Source: Bacteroidales bacterium
Lineage (GTDB): Bacteria; Bacteroidota; Bacteroidia; Bacteroidales; G3-4614
Assembly: GCA_017935575.1 (NCBI GenBank)
Contig: JAGBHI010000019.1
Span: 1 to 38,310, forward strand
DNA length: 38,310 nucleotides
Direction of reading: 5' to 3'
The notes beneath the pieces were generated by a model, which was given only the letters and a program-made list of their open reading frames with translations, was not told the origin of the DNA and made no database searches. The position numbers and the translations under genes are program-made. Every line of letters begins with the position of its first letter. The first letter of the stretch is position 1. Shown here in pieces: positions 8,670 through 15,326 of this stretch.

Positions 8670-8764
8670 TTAGTTAACGAACATGCGTTCGTTGAATTTG
8701 CTAACGCTCGGCAAAGTTTGAGTAAACTTATTTTGCCCTCGCTTAATAGCAGATTTGTCACTAA
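8670..8764 (+). repeat. Covarying hairpin repeat, copy A
   Basis: A 95-nt element just after the mgtE stop. Nested inverted arms: outer TTAGT (8670-8674)/ACTAA (8760-8764); a small 5' hairpin AACGAAC-ATGC-GTTCGTT (8676-8693); middle AATTTGC (8695-8701)/GCAGATT (8749-8755) with one G-T; inner AAGTTT (8714-8719)/AAACTT (8724-8729) with flanking GGCA/TGCC. The unpaired segment CTAACGCTCGG on the left is shared with copies B and C. A 74-codon frame runs through it but looks spurious. Confidence 0.75.
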
Positions 8765-8924
8765 TTTAATTATACCAATTGGGCTAATTAGTCTGATAAG
8801 TAAAATAAACCCAAAATATAATAAAGTAATAAATATCGTAACCCGTTTTAACTTGTTACGTACAAGAGAAGGAAATAAGAAAATAATTTAAATATAAACT
8901 AAGCATTAGCTAACTATTCGGTAT

Positions 8925-9072
8925 CATTCTGAAACCTAGGAAATTTTAGAAAAAACAATACCTCGAATAAGTCGGTCGAATGCTCGCGTTTCATTTCGTG
9001 GGCTTGGCTTATCCGGTATTGTGGGCAATCCTAGGGCCTCAGAATGTGGATTAGGTTAAGTCCACATTTTTT
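8925..9072 (+). ncRNA. 6S-like structured RNA candidate with terminator
   Basis: A long imperfect hairpin. The closing stem is CATTCTGA (8925-8932) and CCTAGGA (8935-8941) paired with TCCTAGG (9029-9035) and TCAGAATG (9039-9046). An open purine-rich bubble on the 5' side (8942-8955) faces a short one on the 3' side (9022-9028). A second stem, CAATACC (8956-8962)/GGTATTG (9015-9021), continues through ATAAG (8967-8971)/CTTAT (9008-9012) to an apical arm. It is followed by a terminator, ATGTGGA (9044-9050)/TCCACAT (9061-9067) then TTTTT. Closing stem, central bubble and distal arm are the 6S RNA plan; the Bacteroidales-1 motif, proposed to be the order's 6S, is an alternative name. No clean TAnnTTTG promoter is seen upstream. 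Confidence 0.5.
9044..9072 (+). terminator. Rho-independent terminator of the 6S-like RNA
   Basis: ATGTGGA (9044-9050), a 10-nt loop, TCCACAT (9061-9067), then TTTTT. It shares ATG (9044-9046) with the closing stem of the upstream hairpin, so the two structures compete for three bases. Confidence 0.75.
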
Positions 9073-9127
9073 GTGCCCTATTTTGCTCATAATAGTATAG
9101 GAATGCCAATGCCTAAAAAATGTAGAA

Positions 9128-9340
9128 ATGGAGCATATACACATTGGCTCTCTAATCCGTTGCGAACTACGCAAGCAGAATAGGAGTAACCGTTGGTTGT
9201 CAGAACAACTTTCATTAAATCCCCGTACAATAAATAAAATATTCTTGAAACGAGATATTGATACAAATCAATTATATCGCATTTCAAAAGTATTGAATAC
9301 CGATTTTTTTAGTTACTATTCACAAGCACTACAACTATAA
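9128..9340 (+). CDS. Small HTH (XRE-like) DNA-binding protein
   Basis: 70 aa. A helix-turn-helix core lies at about residues 20-50 (NRWLSEQLSLNPRTINKIF, then the recognition-type helix), followed by LYRISKVLNTDFFSYYS, the closing helix pair seen in small Bacteroidales XRE-type proteins. The N-terminus MEHIHIGSLIRCELRKQ is also typical of that group. Probably a cytoplasmic transcriptional regulator or nucleoid-type protein. It stands alone between the 6S-like RNA and a strong terminator, so it appears to be its own transcription unit. Target unknown; the adjacent surface-protein cluster is a possible one. Confidence 0.75.
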   Translation: MEHIHIGSLIRCELRKQNRSNRWLSEQLSLNPRTINKIFLKRDIDTNQLYRISKVLNTDFFSYYSQALQL

Positions 9341-9384
9341 CTGTCTGAGTAGTACTTATAACCCCATAAAAGTTAGATTTTGTC

Positions 9385-9428
9385 ATTGCCCTATATAGGC
9401 ATCTTGCCTTTATTGGGCAATAGTTTTT
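9385..9428 (+). terminator. Terminator after the small HTH gene
   Basis: ATTGCCC (9385-9391)/GGGCAAT (9415-9421) encloses a second pairing, AGGC/GCCT, and is followed by a run of five T at 9424-9428. Confidence 0.8.
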
Positions 9429-9452
9429 CTATATTATAAATATTTTGAAACA

Positions 9453-9460
9453 TATTTTTG
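9453..9460 (+). promoter_or_regulatory. -7 promoter element upstream of the surface-protein cluster
   Basis: TATTTTTG matches TAnnTTTG, about 52 nt before the ATG of the PD40 gene. The -33 TTTG is not clear at the usual distance, so the call is moderate. Confidence 0.45.
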
Positions 9461-9511
9461 CAAATACAATTTTGAGACGACAGATTAATTAACCACAAAT
9501 TATATAATATT

Positions 9512-10498
9512 ATGCGCAAGATATCAATTCTTATTTTTAGCATTTTTATGTTGAACTTGCCAATCTGTTTAATAGCACAAACAGTTGATTATTCGGTTGT
9601 GTATGTGCAAGAGGAGGTTGGCTCTGATTTAATAAAAGTAACAAAAGATGCCGATTATGTTTGTATGCCTGAAGTAAAAAGAACTTCTAAAGGAATAGGT
9701 TGGTATAGTAACAAGGTATTAGATATTTCTCCTGACGGTTTAAAGATGGCATATTTATCTTTCCGAAATAATACAACCAATATATTCTTAAAGAATATTG
9801 ATAAATTAGGATCTTCCACTCAAAGAACAAATCGTCAAGCAGTATTGGACTTTTCATTTTCGCCCGACGGAAAATATGTTCTATTTTCAGAAATGCGAGG
9901 CAAACAAAATCATATATTTCAGACATCAGCTGAGAACGGATTTGTATGCCGACAAATAACATCAGGAAGTTTGGACTATTCACCTATTTACTCTCATGAT
10001 TTAAGTAAGATTTTCTTTGCTCGTCAAGAGAATAACGGAATAGGAATTTGGGCTTATGATTTAAAGAATAACTATTCGTCAACATATTCACAAGGATATA
10101 ATCCGTATCCGATGAAGGGCGAGAATGCTTTTATATGTGTTAGAAATAACTCAGCAGGAAATAGTGAGATATGGAAGATAGATTATGAAACAGGCATAGA
10201 AGAGTGTATAGTTTCTCACCCTGACCATAACTTCACAAGTCCTACACTTTCTCCAGATGGCGAGTGGATATTATTTGTAGGAAGTTCAAAAATTCAAATA
10301 AGCGAATCAAGATACTACTATAATACAGACATTTTTGTCTCAAAATTAGACGGAAGTGCTTTTGCTCAGTTGACATATCACGCAGCTGACGATTTAAGTC
10401 CGGTATGGAGTAAAGACGGACAATACATATACTTTATATCACAAAGGGGTAGTGCAGAAGCAACAGCTAATATTTGGAAAATGAGATTTAATCATTAA
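9512..10498 (+). CDS. Secreted TolB-like PD40 beta-propeller protein
   Basis: 328 aa with a signal peptide (residues 1-22, ending CLIAQ). Five PD40/WD40-like blades are recognisable by repeats such as ISPDGLKMAYLSF (about 75), FSPDGKYVLFSE (about 113), YSHDLSKIFFARQ (about 153), LSPDGEWILFVG (about 247) and WSKDGQYIYFIS (about 300). No lipobox, so it is periplasmic or secreted. PD40 propellers usually bind protein partners; in Bacteroidota they often accompany OmpA-like or beta-barrel proteins. Only 36 nt separate it from the beta-barrel gene that follows, so they are likely co-transcribed. No enzymatic motif is seen. Confidence 0.75.
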   Translation: MRKISILIFSIFMLNLPICLIAQTVDYSVVYVQEEVGSDLIKVTKDADYVCMPEVKRTSKGIGWYSNKVLDISPDGLKMAYLSFRNNTTNIFLKNIDKLGSSTQRTNRQAVLDFSFSPDGKYVLFSEMRGKQNHIFQTSAENGFVCRQITSGSLDYSPIYSHDLSKIFFARQENNGIGIWAYDLKNNYSSTYSQGYNPYPMKGENAFICVRNNSAGNSEIWKIDYETGIEECIVSHPDHNFTSPTLSPDGEWILFVGSSKIQISESRYYYNTDIFVSKLDGSAFAQLTYHAADDLSPVWSKDGQYIYFISQRGSAEATANIWKMRFNH

Positions 10499-10534
10499 GC
10501 AATATAAATATTATTCACTAAAACAAAATTAATT

Positions 10535-11410
10535 ATGAAAAGTTTGAAATTAATCTTAACATTGATGTTGGTTTTATCAACATCTTTAGCGTTTGCTCAA
10601 TTCTCAAACGGAGGTGGCAGTAGTAAAACACGCGGTGGTAATGCTGGAACAGGAGATTATAATAAAAGTAGTTTCCGTATTCAAGCAGGTTTGAACGTCT
10701 CATCGGCAACTATAGGCGGAGACTATTATGACGGGTATAATAAAAAATCAAAAGTTGGTTTTAATATCGGATTCAGATATGATAAACAATTTAACAGATA
10801 TTTTGCTATTCAAACAGGATTGGATTATACTCTAAAGGGAGTTAAAACGATTCTGAAAGATTCTGAGGGAGGATACTGGGACGATGACGAATATTGGGAC
10901 GATGACGAATATTGGGACGATTGGGGCTTAATGGCTGATTCTTATTATGAAGATGAAGAAGCTTCAGAAGAGACAAAAACAGTTGTTAATATCCACTATT
11001 TACAAATACCCATATTGGCTGGTGTAAGATATGACTTTAATGGAAAAGTCCCCGTTCAACTACAATTTAATACAGGACCTTACATTGCAATAGGTATAGC
11101 AGGAAAAGCAAAAACAAGTTCTAATGCTGAAGGTTTCAAAGACTATTCTCAAAAAGTTTTTGGAGATATAGATAAAAATAAAGATGCACAAAGAAAAGAA
11201 GATGAGGTATTAGGCTTAAAGAGATTTGATATGGGTTGGAGATTTGATATAGGAGCAGATATTAACAAATTCTATGTTGGATTAGCTTATGATTTAGGTT
11301 TCCTTGATATTCAAAACAAGAAAGTAAAAGAGGAGACAGAAAAATATAAAGGAAAATACGAAGCTCTTCATACAGGAAACTTCTCTATTAACGTAGGATA
11401 TAGATTCTAA
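10535..11410 (+). CDS. PorT-like outer-membrane beta-barrel with acidic tandem repeat
   Basis: 291 aa. Signal peptide 1-22 (LSTSLAFAQ), then alternating strands typical of the outer-membrane beta-barrel family: FRIQAGLNVSSATIGG (about 47), VGFNIGFRYDKQF (about 74), FAIQTGLDYTLKG (about 90), VNIHYLQIPILAGVRYDF (about 151), and a final strand NFSINVGYRF ending on Phe, the usual beta-barrel assembly signal. Between two strands (residues 114-130) sits YWDDDEYWDDDEYWDDW, an 18-bp DNA repeat in 2.5 copies followed by further acidic residues, probably an exposed loop. Function unknown; it groups with the PD40 protein upstream and the lipoproteins downstream. Confidence 0.75.
   Translation: MKSLKLILTLMLVLSTSLAFAQFSNGGGSSKTRGGNAGTGDYNKSSFRIQAGLNVSSATIGGDYYDGYNKKSKVGFNIGFRYDKQFNRYFAIQTGLDYTLKGVKTILKDSEGGYWDDDEYWDDDEYWDDWGLMADSYYEDEEASEETKTVVNIHYLQIPILAGVRYDFNGKVPVQLQFNTGPYIAIGIAGKAKTSSNAEGFKDYSQKVFGDIDKNKDAQRKEDEVLGLKRFDMGWRFDIGADINKFYVGLAYDLGFLDIQNKKVKEETEKYKGKYEALHTGNFSINVGYRF
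10874..10924 (+). repeat. In-frame 18-bp tandem repeat in the beta-barrel gene
   Basis: The unit TGGGACGATGACGAATAT occurs about 2.5 times, encoding repeats of the six residues YWDDDE. Because the unit is a multiple of three, copy-number change by slippage would lengthen or shorten the loop without a frameshift. Confidence 0.8.
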
Positions 11411-11476
11411 TTCTTTTCAAATTGACGATAATTTTAAGATAAAATTAAATATTATATAATAGTAGAAAATATTATT

Positions 11477-11848
11477 ATGAAAGCACTAAAATTTTTATTT
11501 GTAGCATTGGCTCTTTTAATGGTGGCTCCAACATTTACAAGTTGTAAAGATGATGAAAAAGATGAGCCGGGAGCACCTCAATCATCAGCTTCATTAGTAG
11601 GAACATGGGTTTATTCAGAAGAAGGTTTCTCTGATACATTTATTTTCTCAAGTAATGGATCATATACAAATTCATGGAGTGAATATTATAATGGAGAGTG
11701 GAAAACAGGAAGTGATTATGGTACTTATACCTTTGATGGCTCAACATTAACATTGCGTGATAGTGATGGATATGTAGATTCTTTTAGAATTACTTTAACT
11801 GGTAATTATTTTGATGACGGAGATGGTTGGGTATATTATAAAAGATAA
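11477..11848 (+). CDS. Lipocalin-like surface lipoprotein 1
   Basis: 123 aa. Lipoprotein signal peptide with cleavage before Cys23 (PTFTSC), directly followed by KDDEKDE, an acidic Lys-Asp-Asp stretch that fits the lipoprotein export signal described in Bacteroidota for surface display. The mature domain begins SLVGTWVYSE with the lipocalin-type GxW and continues as short beta strands ending DGWVYYKR, resembling the Bacteroidetes lipocalin-like families. Its first 40 codons are nearly identical at DNA level to the next two lipoprotein genes, while the rest has diverged. Ligand unknown. Confidence 0.75.
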   Translation: MKALKFLFVALALLMVAPTFTSCKDDEKDEPGAPQSSASLVGTWVYSEEGFSDTFIFSSNGSYTNSWSEYYNGEWKTGSDYGTYTFDGSTLTLRDSDGYVDSFRITLTGNYFDDGDGWVYYKR

Positions 11849-11884
11849 TTATTACAAACAATAAATTTTAGAATTTAAAAGTGT

Positions 11885-11916
11885 GCTCCAATAGTTATAC
11901 AATAAACTATTGGAGC
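11885..11916 (+). terminator. Hairpin after lipoprotein gene 1
   Basis: GCTCCAATAGTT (11885-11896)/AACTATTGGAGC (11905-11916), a perfect 12-bp stem with an 8-nt loop. Only a weak T-rich tail (GCTTTATTA) follows, so it could be a terminator or an mRNA 3' stabiliser. Confidence 0.6.
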
Positions 11917-12005
11917 GCTTTATTATATTGTACAAAATATTAATACCTGCTCAATTGCCTTAATTGTTGCAATAGAATAAAAATAATAATTGTTTAGCAA
12001 AAAAG

Positions 12006-12192
12006 TAAATCTCTTAGAAAGAGATTTATTTATAATCAAAATTACATAAAATATTGTAATATACAACTAAAAAATGTTTATCTACATGCTAAATAATTTT
12101 AAATTATTTAGCATTTTTATTCTTTATGAATAGTTAATATATTGATATACAGTAAATAATATTACTATGTAAATCTCTTTCTAAGAGATATA
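12006..12192. repeat. Pair of inverted 23-bp hairpins bracketing a terminator
   Basis: The left arm, 12006-12028, has stem TAAATCTCTT/AAGAGATTTA with loop AGA. The right arm, 12170-12192, has the same stem with loop TCT and one mismatch, and is the reverse complement of the left. A MITE-like unit of about 187 bp is one reading; no target-site duplication is obvious. Confidence 0.45.
12086..12118 (+). terminator. Rho-independent terminator
   Basis: ATGCTAAATAATTT (12086-12099)/AAATTATTTAGCAT (12101-12114), a perfect 14-bp inverted repeat followed by T5. It lies inside the inverted hairpin pair. Confidence 0.7.
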
Positions 12193-12235
12193 CTATTTAA
12201 AACCTAATTATTAACATAAAATATTAACTAAAAAG

Positions 12236-12607
12236 ATGAAATCACTAAAATTTTTATTTGTAGCATTGACACTTTTAATGGTGGCTCTAACATTTACAAG
12301 TTGTAAAGATGATGAAAAAGATGAACCGGGTGCACCTCAATCATCAGCCTCATTAGTAGGAACATGGGTTTCAGAAGGTAATACATTTTCTGAAACATTT
12401 ATTTTTTCAAGTAATGGAACATTTACATACATATTTAAAGATTATTATAATGGAGAGTGGAAAACATATCCTGATGATGGCACTTATACTTTTGATGGCT
12501 CAAAAATAAATATACGTAATAGTAAAGGAGAGGAATGGACAATTGGAATCACTTTAAGCGATAATTATTTTATTGACGAAATAGGTTGTGTATATTATAA
12601 ACGATAG
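12236..12607 (+). CDS. Lipocalin-like surface lipoprotein 2
   Basis: 123 aa, same length as lipoprotein 1. Signal peptide and lipobox TFTSC with Cys23, then KDDEKDEPGAPQSSASLVGTW, identical to lipoprotein 1 over this span. The body differs: TFSETFIFSSNGTFTYIF, then DGTYTFDGSKINIRN, ending CVYYKR. One leader residue differs from its sisters (Leu for Pro18). 34 nt separate it from lipoprotein 3, and that spacer is almost repeated between lipoproteins 3 and 4, which shows tandem duplication of gene plus spacer. Confidence 0.75.
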   Translation: MKSLKFLFVALTLLMVALTFTSCKDDEKDEPGAPQSSASLVGTWVSEGNTFSETFIFSSNGTFTYIFKDYYNGEWKTYPDDGTYTFDGSKINIRNSKGEEWTIGITLSDNYFIDEIGCVYYKR

Positions 12608-12641
12608 AAACTAAGTATTATAAACATTACATTATACAATT

Positions 12642-13034
12642 ATGAAATCACTAAAATTTTTATTTGTAGCATTGACACTTTTAATGGTGGCTCCAACATT
12701 TACAAGTTGTAAAGATGATGAAAAAGATGAACCGGGAAATTCTTCATTAGTAGGAACATGGGGTTATACAGAAAGTAACCCTTCAAATAATTCATATCAT
12801 GAGGAGACTATAACATTCTCTGCAGATGGAACCTTTGTGTGGTGCCATATAGATATCTGGAATGATTTTTCAGATAGTGGTTGTTCTTCAGGCCGTTATT
12901 TACTAAATGGTTCTATAATAACAATTCTTTGGAACGATAAAGAACCCGAAGTTTGTCCAGTTACATTTATCTCTGAAAATGCGTTTACTTTTGATGATCC
13001 TAATGATAATCCATGGATATATTATAAAAAATAA
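12642..13034 (+). CDS. Lipocalin-like surface lipoprotein 3
   Basis: 130 aa. The leader through KDDEKDEPG is the same as in lipoprotein 2 apart from Pro18, and the first 100 or so nucleotides are almost identical. The linker APQSSA is missing, so the domain starts NSSLVGTWGYTES. The body carries HEETITFSADGTFVW and ends DNPWIYYKK. Cys residues within the mature body (about 80 and 104) are not shared with its sisters. Probably surface-displayed, by its acidic export signal. Function unknown. Confidence 0.75.
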   Translation: MKSLKFLFVALTLLMVAPTFTSCKDDEKDEPGNSSLVGTWGYTESNPSNNSYHEETITFSADGTFVWCHIDIWNDFSDSGCSSGRYLLNGSIITILWNDKEPEVCPVTFISENAFTFDDPNDNPWIYYKK

Positions 13035-13068
13035 AAACTAAATATTATAAACATTACATTATACAATT

Positions 13069-13587
13069 ATGAAAGCGCTAAAATTTTTATTTATTGCATT
13101 TGCCTTAGTTCTGATAATGCCAATGGTTACAAGTTGTAGCGAAGAAGAGGGAAACGGACCTGGTTATGACGGAATATTCGGCGTTTATCCAAACGGAGGA
13201 AACTCAAATAGTGGAGCATCAACAGGTGGTAATTCATATAATCAGAATTCTTTAAACGGAATGACTCTTATTATGAAAATAAATGGTAATACATATATAT
13301 CTGCAACACACTATAAAGACGGAGCAACAATAAATAATATAACGGTTGATTATAAAACGTTACCTCCCTATTATACATATTCTAAAACAGGAAATGTTGC
13401 AAAATATCACTTAGAAGTAGTTAAGAAAACATATATATCATATTCTAAAGATTATGTATATAATAAGTTTGTTTTTGACTATACGTTGAATTTTACCACA
13501 AATAACTCTGGGACATTTAAAGGTACAGAAACAAATGCATACGGAACGAAAACAGAGAAAGAAGGTACATTCACTTTATCTAAATAA
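13069..13587 (+). CDS. Lipoprotein 4, unrelated body on a shared leader type
   Basis: 172 aa. Leader MKALKFLFIAFALVLIMP, lipobox VTSC and then SEEEGNGPG, again an acidic export-type stretch. The mature protein does not look like the GxW domains next to it. A Gly/Asn/Ser-rich linker (about residues 38-60) is followed by a beta-rich part (MTLIMKINGNTYISA, then FVFDYTLNFTTNNSGTF and a final EGTFTLSK). I do not recognise the family. The upstream 34-nt spacer is nearly the same as that before lipoprotein 3, so it belongs to the same duplication series or was recombined onto it. Confidence 0.7.
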   Translation: MKALKFLFIAFALVLIMPMVTSCSEEEGNGPGYDGIFGVYPNGGNSNSGASTGGNSYNQNSLNGMTLIMKINGNTYISATHYKDGATINNITVDYKTLPPYYTYSKTGNVAKYHLEVVKKTYISYSKDYVYNKFVFDYTLNFTTNNSGTFKGTETNAYGTKTEKEGTFTLSK

Positions 13588-13764
13588 TGGCACTTAAACA
13601 TATACAATTAACGAAAGTTTTGTAACACTTAATATAACTAATGGAAGGGAAGTAGGGACAAAAAATTTTGAACCTTGAGTAATGGGTGTTTATATGACTC
13701 AAAATATGATTATATATGTGAAGAAGAATTGATATTATTTTTAATTTTACAATAAGCATTTTAT

Positions 13765-15177
13765 ATGAAACATTTAAAATTTATATTTATTGCATTTATA
13801 CTATTAGTGGTAGCTCCAATATTATCAAGTTGTAGCGAAGATGAGAAGGAAACTGAGATTTTAGGACCTTCTAATAGTATTGTTGGAGTTTGGATACGGA
13901 CATTACCACAGGAAGAGGAAGGAGCAATATTATTTACATTTAATTATGACGGAACATATAAATCATTCTGGAATAATGGAAATACATATTCAGGAACTTA
14001 TAGTGTATCTGAAAATATTATTACGTTTGACAATAGCAGTTCTGAAATATTTCGTATAGAAGATAGTGATAAATTGGTTTTCGTTTCTAAAATTCAAGGT
14101 ATTCCTGATGATACGTTTTTTCGTTTACAAGATTCACAGAATATAGTAGATTCAAGTTTTTCAGAATTATTGCCGGGAAATTGGGCTTGCGAAAGAGACG
14201 GAGTGATTTATACGGTAACCTATAATGAAGATGGAAGTTTCTGTGAAAAAGAGATTAGATTCAATCCACAAACGCAAGAGTGGACTGAAGATGTAATCTT
14301 AGGTTCATATTCTGCAAGAAGAGATGGTAAGATAGAAAAATTAATTACTGCCCCAGAGAATGTGGAGGGTAAAAAAAGTGAGTATGTTCTATCTTTTTCA
14401 GACCAAGAACTACATATCTTATTAAATAGTGGTAAAGAGATTAAATATTTTCGTCAACCTGATGCTTCAAAACTTATGGGAGAATGGGAGTATAAAACTT
14501 CTACGGTTGTACATAGATTAACGTTTGGAGAAGTAAAAAACTTAAATTCAGAATTTAAATATTATGTAAGAGTATATAACTACAATTACAGAGATGGATT
14601 CTGGTGGTTAGAAGAAGACGAGTCAATAAAATTACCTCATAACCAGAATTATGAATGCTGTTTAGATTATAAGAATGAGAAACTAAATATTACCTTAATT
14701 ACCGCATCAGGAAATACATTTGTTTATTCATATTATTTAATCTTTGAGGGCAATGATATAATAAAGACAACAAATTTGGGTAATGATAAAAATTCTATTG
14801 GAAAAATAGAGACATATAAGCGAACAGAAGAGGTATTTAATCCATTTGTTGGCTACTGGCTGAGTGCTAATGATGCTGGAAAGGTAATACAGCAATTGCA
14901 TTTTTCATCTACAGGTTATTTTACTGATAAGCTATGGGTTGATAATAGAGAAGTAGGATTTGGGGTGGAATATTTTTATGATAGAGGAACCTACGCTTTT
15001 AATAATAATGAGGCAAAACTAACCTATACATATACTGAAGGAGATGTTGTGTGTACAGAATCTTATATAGTAAAGATTGATGGAAATACACTACTCTTTT
15101 TTGTAGATGAAGAGATATGTATTTTTAATAGAGAGGATATACCATTTGAATTTGATTATAGTAAACCATATAAGTAA
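13765..15177 (+). CDS. Large lipoprotein with four lipocalin-like repeats
   Basis: 470 aa. The leader ends SSC (Cys23) followed by SEDEKETE. Four copies of a domain opening with GxW are visible: IVGVW (Trp43), LPGNW (Trp140), LMGEW (Trp241) and FVGYW (Trp365), each followed by a strand with an aromatic or charged pattern such as YDGTYKSFW or YNEDGSFCEKE. Spacing of about 97-124 residues matches the length of the single-domain neighbours, so this looks like an internally multiplied version of them. A 177-bp spacer without clear features precedes it and a strong bidirectional terminator follows. Probably surface-exposed; ligand unknown. Confidence 0.75.
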   Translation: MKHLKFIFIAFILLVVAPILSSCSEDEKETEILGPSNSIVGVWIRTLPQEEEGAILFTFNYDGTYKSFWNNGNTYSGTYSVSENIITFDNSSSEIFRIEDSDKLVFVSKIQGIPDDTFFRLQDSQNIVDSSFSELLPGNWACERDGVIYTVTYNEDGSFCEKEIRFNPQTQEWTEDVILGSYSARRDGKIEKLITAPENVEGKKSEYVLSFSDQELHILLNSGKEIKYFRQPDASKLMGEWEYKTSTVVHRLTFGEVKNLNSEFKYYVRVYNYNYRDGFWWLEEDESIKLPHNQNYECCLDYKNEKLNITLITASGNTFVYSYYLIFEGNDIIKTTNLGNDKNSIGKIETYKRTEEVFNPFVGYWLSANDAGKVIQQLHFSSTGYFTDKLWVDNREVGFGVEYFYDRGTYAFNNNEAKLTYTYTEGDVVCTESYIVKIDGNTLLFFVDEEICIFNREDIPFEFDYSKPYK

Positions 15178-15238
15178 TTATGAAATTATAATGTAACCAG
15201 TAAACAGGACAAAGTATGCTCTGTCTGCCATAAATGAA

Positions 15239-15278
15239 GAGAACCCCAAAGTTTATACAAAAAACTTTTGGGGTTCTC
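15239..15278. terminator. Bidirectional terminator between lipoprotein and protease genes
   Basis: GAGAACCCCAAA-GTTT paired with AAAC-TTTTGGGGTTCTC, one bulged base, between convergent genes. The stem is GC-rich and A/T-rich tails lie on both sides. A degenerate GGACAAAGTATGCTCTGTC element (from 15208) just upstream resembles one at 33577-33598. Confidence 0.8.
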
Positions 15279-15326
15279 TTAAAATCTGCCTAATATAAAT
15301 ACCTCAATTTGTCTAATTGATAACAA

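Larger units (their letters stand above)
8663..9127 (+). other. 465-bp gene-free spacer after mgtE
   Basis: This stretch holds repeat copy A (8670-8764), an AT-rich part with no structure I can name (8765-8924), the 6S-like RNA candidate (8925-9072) and about 55 nt leading to the small HTH gene. No credible coding frame is seen. Confidence 0.7.
11849..12235. other. 387-bp spacer with three strong hairpins
   Basis: No coding frame is seen. It contains a 12-bp perfect hairpin (11885-11916), a 10-bp hairpin (12006-12028), a 14-bp hairpin followed by T5 (12086-12118), and at 12170-12192 a near-exact reverse complement of the 12006-12028 hairpin. It separates the first lipoprotein gene from the other four. 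Confidence 0.7.

Noticed and set aside
8667..8891. 74-codon + frame after mgtE
   Set aside because: It runs through hairpin repeat copy A and its composition follows the repeat; no domain and no start signal. Best read as a by-product of the structured element.
9087..9287. 66-codon minus-strand frame opposite the small HTH gene
   Set aside because: The plus-strand protein has clear HTH character and matches a known small Bacteroidales group; the opposite frame has no recognisable feature.
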